Source: Nanobdellota archaeon (lineage in GTDB: Archaea; Nanobdellota; Nanobdellia; Woesearchaeales; JAHJBD01). From it: a stretch of 8,599 bases of DNA. The notes below the pieces were generated by a model that was not told the DNA's origin, did no database searches, and saw only the letters and a list, made by a program, of their open reading frames with translations. The DNA lies in assembly GCA_018813725.1 (NCBI GenBank), contig JAHJBD010000140.1, forward strand, positions 1 to 8,599, written 5' to 3'. Position numbers and translations under genes: made by a program. Each line of letters begins with the position of its first letter. Within the stretch, counting starts at the first letter, position 1. Positions 6,048 to 8,599 of this stretch are shown here, one piece after another.

Positions 6048-6356
6048 ATGGTTGAAATACTAGATAAAGAAAATTTTGATAAGTTTATAGCAGAGGGAAC
6101 AACAATAGTTGATTTCTGGGCAAGCTGGTGCGGACCATGCCAGATGATGGGGCCTGTGTTTGAGGCTGTGAGCAAAGAAGTTAAAGGAGCAAAGTTTGGG
6201 AAACTGAGCACTGAGGAAGCGCCTGATATTGCTGGTGAGCATCAGATATCTAGCATACCATGCCTAATTATCTTTAAGGATGGAAAGGAATCGTCAAGGA
6301 TAATCGGATACAGAGGCAAGGACGAGCTCAAAGAAGAGATTGAGCAGAAAATATGA
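6048..6356 (+). CDS. trxA: Thioredoxin
   Basis: A 102-residue cytoplasmic thioredoxin of standard length. W27-C28-G29-P30-C31 is the classic redox site, preceded by VDFWAS, and cis-proline P71 lies in SSIPCLIIFKDG. The residue after the cis-proline, usually threonine in thioredoxins, is C72 here, so a third cysteine sits beside the active site and could form mixed disulfides or bind metal. The usual DVD-like strand is LSTEEAPDIA. The protein reduces disulfides and is the plausible electron source for the CcdA-like carrier encoded just upstream. Its gene has its own strong promoter and overlaps the regulator gene by ATGA, so the two are co-expressed. No thioredoxin reductase is in the window. 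Confidence 0.93.
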   Translation: MVEILDKENFDKFIAEGTTIVDFWASWCGPCQMMGPVFEAVSKEVKGAKFGKLSTEEAPDIAGEHQISSIPCLIIFKDGKESSRIIGYRGKDELKEEIEQKI

Positions 6357-6697
6357 TTGACTTTGCTTGCAAGAGCTTTAAGCTTGAGCGCGTCATCCGA
6401 TGCGGGCTTGGGCTTACTATAGCTGACTTTAAGGTTCTTGAGTTTCTTTTGAAACAGGATAAAGAGCTTGATACAAAGGATATAGCTGCAGGAATAACTG
6501 TCAACCTATCAACAGTACAGCGTGCTGTGAAAAAGCTGGCTGAGAAAGAGCTGATTCAAAGAAGACAGGAGAACCTGGATGATGGAGGTTACTTGTTTTA
6601 TTATTCGATCAGATCAAAACAGCATATCAGAAATATGATCATGCAGATTGTTAATGCGTGGGTAAAAAAGGTGGATACAGAATTGAGGAAATGGTAA
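6353..6697 (+). CDS. Winged-helix transcriptional regulator (archaeal TrmB/MarR-like)
   Basis: A 114-residue DNA-binding protein. Residues 22-34 (IADFKVLEFLLKQ) start a winged helix, TVNLSTVQRAVKKL (about 48-61) is the recognition helix region, and GGYLFYYSI forms the wing. A C-terminal helix (about 88-113) is probably the dimer interface. The pattern FKLERVIRCGLGL...STVQRA...GGY is that of small one-domain archaeal regulators annotated as TrmB or MarR-like; there is no sugar-binding domain. Two N-terminal cysteines, C6 and C17, could sense thiol state; C17 may be common in this family (from memory, unchecked). Its start overlaps the thioredoxin stop (ATGA), and the operon promoter carries three palindromes, so autoregulation responding to redox state is the simplest model. 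Confidence 0.82.
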   Translation: MIDFACKSFKLERVIRCGLGLTIADFKVLEFLLKQDKELDTKDIAAGITVNLSTVQRAVKKLAEKELIQRRQENLDDGGYLFYYSIRSKQHIRNMIMQIVNAWVKKVDTELRKW

Positions 6698-6738
6698 TAT
6701 GTTAAAGATAACCCCTTATTTGATATAATAGCAATGTT

Positions 6739-6746
6739 TTTATATG
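6739..6746 (+). promoter_or_regulatory. TATA box of the TPM-domain gene
   Basis: TTTATATG sits 23 bases before ATG 6770. A start placed about 25 bases from its centre falls almost on the ATG, and no ribosome site precedes the gene, so a leaderless transcript is likely. Confidence 0.5.
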
Positions 6747-6769
6747 AATATTCTGTTTAACCTGCTGAA

Positions 6770-7501
6770 ATGAAGAAACAATGCTTTTGGTTGATAATTG
6801 TGCTGTTATTAGGCAGTTTTGTTTCTGCTGTTGAGATATCTGGCCTGGTTAATGATTATGCAGGTGTCTTATCCAGCAGTGAGAGAACCGAACTTGAATC
6901 AGTGCTTAAGCAAATATATGACAGCGGAGAATCTCAATATGCGGTCGTAACTATAAAATCGCTAGAAGGCCAGGATATTGAAAGTTATTCATTGAACTTA
7001 GCTCAGGAAGTGCTTGGTGATAAGGAAAAGAACAATGGCCTGCTTCTTTTGGTCGCTATAGATGACAGGAAGTATCGGTTTGAAGTTGGACGTGGGCTTG
7101 AAGGAATATTCAACGATGCAAAGATAGGCAGGATAGGAAGACAGTACCTTGTTGATAATTTCAGAGCTGGGGAATACGGCAAAGGGATCATTGAAGCGAG
7201 CAAAGCAGTGAGGAGCGTTCTTTTAGGTGATGTTGAAGATGCTTATTATGTTGATGATTCAGTGAGCCAAGAGGAAGTATTGATATCATATTTGCCAAAT
7301 ATCATATTCTTGTTCATAATGTTACTATTTATCTTCTCTGCTGCAAGAAAACGCGGTAAGCACAAGGACAGGTTCTTTGATGCAGCAGTTGGAGCTATGA
7401 TATTATTTGGAGGAGGAAGAGGCGGCGGTGGCGGAGGAGGAGGTTTTGGTGGGTTTGGCGGCGGAGGATTTGGGGGAGGAGGAGCCGGATCTGGGTGGTA
7501 G
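6770..7501 (+). CDS. TPM-domain membrane protein with glycine-rich tail (YgcG-like, COG1512)
   Basis: A 243-residue membrane protein. Residues 1-20 are a signal peptide (hydrophobic core, then FVSA). The TPM domain (about 25-150) has the family opening GLVNDYAGVLSSSERTEL, a central strand with the DDRKYRFEVGRGLEG segment, and a FRAGEYGKGI helix. A single membrane helix follows at about 173-192 (LPNIIFLFIMLLFIFSAA), then basic residues and a tail from about 214 to the end made almost only of glycine with FGG repeats, closing in SGW. The layout matches YgcG-type proteins; the TPM domain would face outside and the tail the cytoplasm. TPM domains have been linked to photosystem repair phosphatase activity and to membrane protein complexes, but the role here is unknown. 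It is transcribed alone, apparently leaderless. Confidence 0.88.
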   Translation: MKKQCFWLIIVLLLGSFVSAVEISGLVNDYAGVLSSSERTELESVLKQIYDSGESQYAVVTIKSLEGQDIESYSLNLAQEVLGDKEKNNGLLLLVAIDDRKYRFEVGRGLEGIFNDAKIGRIGRQYLVDNFRAGEYGKGIIEASKAVRSVLLGDVEDAYYVDDSVSQEEVLISYLPNIIFLFIMLLFIFSAARKRGKHKDRFFDAAVGAMILFGGGRGGGGGGGGFGGFGGGGFGGGGAGSGW

Positions 7502-7526
7502 GCTGGGTTATAAATCTTATAATACT

Positions 7527-7557
7527 TGTTTGATTTATTGTATTTTTACTTATTATT
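7527..7557 (+). terminator. Possible U-rich terminator after the TPM gene
   Basis: A T-dominated stretch including TATTTTTACTT lies between the TPM stop and the next promoter, without a hairpin. It is consistent with archaeal termination, but general A+T richness makes this uncertain. Confidence 0.3.
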
Positions 7558-7565
7558 GAAAATCA

Positions 7566-7573
7566 TATAAAAA
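7566..7573 (+). promoter_or_regulatory. TATA-like box of the endonuclease gene
   Basis: TATAAAAA is 26 bases before ATG 7600. With no ribosome site near the ATG, a leaderless start is suggested. The surrounding sequence is A+T-rich, which raises the chance of a false match. Confidence 0.4.
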
Positions 7574-7599
7574 ATTTAACGATTAAATCTTGATTTGGA

Positions 7600-8403
7600 A
7601 TGAAAATAAAAAAGAATAAGTGGAATATAACAAAAGAGTATATTATTAAAGAATATGTTATCAAGAAAAGATCATTGCCAGATATCGCTAAAGCAGTGGG
7701 TATGCCTTATGAGACTTTATTCTGGTATAAGAGGAAGTATAATATTCCATCATATCCGGCTTCTATGTGGTTGAAGGGTGTTAGTTTATCTCCTAAAACA
7801 GAATTTAAAAAAGGAGCGGCTCCTTGGAATAAAGGGACAAAGGGTGTCATGAAAGCTTGGAATAAGGGTATTAAATTAAGTGATGAATGTAAAAGGAAAG
7901 TATCTGTTGCTACTAAAAAAGCAATGGCTAGACCTGAAGTAGTGCAAAAGGTAAGAAAAACTCATTTTAAGAAGGGGACTACACCATGGAACAAAAATCA
8001 AACAAATGTATATTCAAAAGAAACTATAATAAATATTAGGAAAGCAAGATTAAGACAAAAATTTCCAAAAAAGAATACAAATGCAGAAATAGCTTTGTTT
8101 GAAATCCTAAAGGAGCTTAATATTAGTTTTAAAAAACATAAACCTGTTAAAACTATTTGTCAGTCAGATGCCTTTGTTGAACCAAATATTGTATTGTTTG
8201 CGGATGGGGATTATTGGCATTGTAATCCTAAATTTTTCTTAATGCCCAAGAGTAAAGCGCAAATCAAGAACCGTACGAGGGATATGAGAGCGAATAGTAA
8301 ACTTAATAAAGAAGGATATCAGGTTATTAGATTATGGGAACATGATTTATTAAATAATAAAGGAAAATGTAGAGAAATTATTCAAGGATTGATAAATAGG
8401 TGA
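7600..8403 (+). CDS. Free-standing homing-type endonuclease: HTH, NUMOD3-like repeats, Vsr/EDxHD nuclease domain
   Basis: A 267-residue protein. Residues 12-50 form a helix-turn-helix (SLPDIAKAVGMPYETLFWYKRK). NUMOD3-like DNA-binding repeats follow: FKKGAAPWNKG (69-79), AWNKG (86-90) and FKKGTTPWNK (123-132), with SDECKRK- and SKETIINIRKA-like helices. The C-terminal domain (about 159-253) matches the very-short-patch-repair endonuclease fold: E163 in TNAEIAL, D190, FADGDYWH with H207, RTRDMR with D228, then GYQVIRLWEHDLL. E, D, H and D give the EDxHD pattern described for phage intron endonucleases. Composition departs from the neighbours: hand counts give 14 of 60 G+C at 7621-7680 and 15 of 60 at 8041-8100, against 27 of 60 at 2041-2100. 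This suggests recent acquisition. Its stop codon lies inside the next gene's ribosome site. Confidence 0.85.
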   Translation: MKIKKNKWNITKEYIIKEYVIKKRSLPDIAKAVGMPYETLFWYKRKYNIPSYPASMWLKGVSLSPKTEFKKGAAPWNKGTKGVMKAWNKGIKLSDECKRKVSVATKKAMARPEVVQKVRKTHFKKGTTPWNKNQTNVYSKETIINIRKARLRQKFPKKNTNAEIALFEILKELNISFKKHKPVKTICQSDAFVEPNIVLFADGDYWHCNPKFFLMPKSKAQIKNRTRDMRANSKLNKEGYQVIRLWEHDLLNNKGKCREIIQGLINR

Positions 8404-8404
8404 T
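8399..8404 (+). promoter_or_regulatory. Shine-Dalgarno (GGTGAT) of the zinc-ribbon gene
   Basis: GGTGAT contains the endonuclease stop codon (TGA 8401-8403) and lies 4 bases before ATG 8409. It selects that ATG over the in-frame GTG 8400, which lies within the site itself. Confidence 0.6.
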
Positions 8405-8408
8405 AATA

Positions 8409-8588
8409 ATGGCAAACATAGACAAAGAGACTGGAGAAGAATTCTTGCTCTGTCCAAGATGCAAGATTGATATGAAGAAATTGGTAAAGAAGGATGTAGT
8501 GATTGATGTTTGCAAGAAATGCGGCGGAATGTGGGTTGATGCCGGAGAGCTTGATAAGCTTGCAAAGATAAAGGAGGAAGAAAAATGA
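8409..8588 (+). CDS. zf-TFIIB-type zinc-ribbon protein
   Basis: A 59-residue protein. Two CxxC pairs, CPRC and CKKC, spaced about 20 residues apart bind one zinc, followed by the family signature GGMWVDAGELDKL. This is the short zf-TFIIB/"transcription factor zinc-finger" family (PF13453), common in bacteria and archaea; despite its name it is not the basal factor TFB. The charged C-terminus (AKIKEEEK) is lysine and glutamate rich. Function is unknown. The ATG 8409 start follows the GGTGAT site. Its composition resembles the rest of the window, unlike the endonuclease just upstream, so it is a resident gene. It overlaps the next start by ATGA, indicating an operon that continues beyond the window. 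Confidence 0.8.
   Translation: MANIDKETGEEFLLCPRCKIDMKKLVKKDVVIDVCKKCGGMWVDAGELDKLAKIKEEEK
8573..8577 (+). promoter_or_regulatory. Shine-Dalgarno (GGAGG) of the truncated last gene
   Basis: GGAGG within the last codons of the zinc-ribbon gene lies 7 bases before ATG 8585. It supports a real start there. Confidence 0.55.
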
Positions 8589-8599
8589 AAAATAAAAAA
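8585..8599 (+). CDS. Start of an unidentified gene, cut by the window end
   Basis: Only five codons (MKNKK) are visible. The ATG forms an ATGA overlap with the zinc-ribbon stop and follows a strong GGAGG site, which is the whole basis for the call. A basic N-terminus would fit a signal or membrane-anchor sequence, but nothing more can be said. Confidence 0.5.

Noticed and set aside
6724..6729. TATAAT resembling a bacterial -10 box
   Set aside because: No matching -35 element is seen, the region is A+T-rich, and the nearby archaeal-type box at 6739 is better placed for the gene.
7600..8403. Genuine Vsr mismatch-repair endonuclease
   Set aside because: The extra HTH and NUMOD3-like repeats and the absence of a cytosine methylase neighbour point to a homing-type enzyme using the same fold.
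1..8599. tRNA or rRNA genes, CRISPR array, insertion sequence ends, attachment sites
   Set aside because: No cloverleaf, regularly spaced repeats, transposase or terminal inverted repeats were found; the gaps between genes are all under 120 bases.

Overview
The window reads as a compact archaeal chromosome segment, probably from an uncultured anaerobe of the DPANN type (Woesearchaeota/Pacearchaeota-like). This lineage call is an inference. It rests on heavy use of AGA/AGG and ATA codons, TATA boxes of the TTTATATA kind 25-35 bases ahead of starts, some apparently leaderless genes, GGTGAT ribosome sites, and a winged-helix regulator of a family best known from archaea. All genes are on the + strand, intergenic gaps are short, and no rRNA, tRNA or CRISPR was seen.

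Region 1 (1-4561) is one tight gene train: a NifX/MTH1175-type metallocluster-binding protein (5' end cut by the window), an IscU-like Fe-S scaffold, a COG0731 radical SAM enzyme, a MinD-family ATPase with an inserted two-cluster ferredoxin domain, a metallo-beta-lactamase-fold hydrolase, a small lipoprotein with a thioredoxin-like fold but only one active-site cysteine, and a second MinD-ferredoxin ATPase. Five of the junctions from the scaffold onward are stop/start overlaps (four of them ATGA), so co-translation is expected. The set recalls anaerobe-specific NifX/MinD clusters, such as the orange-protein (ORP) loci of Desulfovibrio. It suggests a metallocluster assembly or transfer module of unknown product.

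Region 2 (4562-6697) is thiol redox. It holds a secreted CPHC thioredoxin-like domain fused to a CcdA/DsbD-like membrane electron carrier, then a cytoplasmic thioredoxin (WCGPC) overlapping a winged-helix regulator gene. Three palindromic AGTACT boxes spaced two helical turns apart flank the BRE/TATA and the predicted start site of the thioredoxin-regulator pair, which looks like an autoregulatory operator. A plausible electron path runs from cytoplasmic thioredoxin through the membrane carrier to the outside CPHC domain.

Region 3 (6698-8599) holds a TPM-domain membrane protein with a glycine-rich tail. After it comes an A+T-rich free-standing endonuclease with a helix-turn-helix, NUMOD3-like repeats and a Vsr/EDxHD-type nuclease domain, which looks like a selfish homing gene. 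A zf-TFIIB zinc-ribbon protein and the first five codons of a further gene follow.
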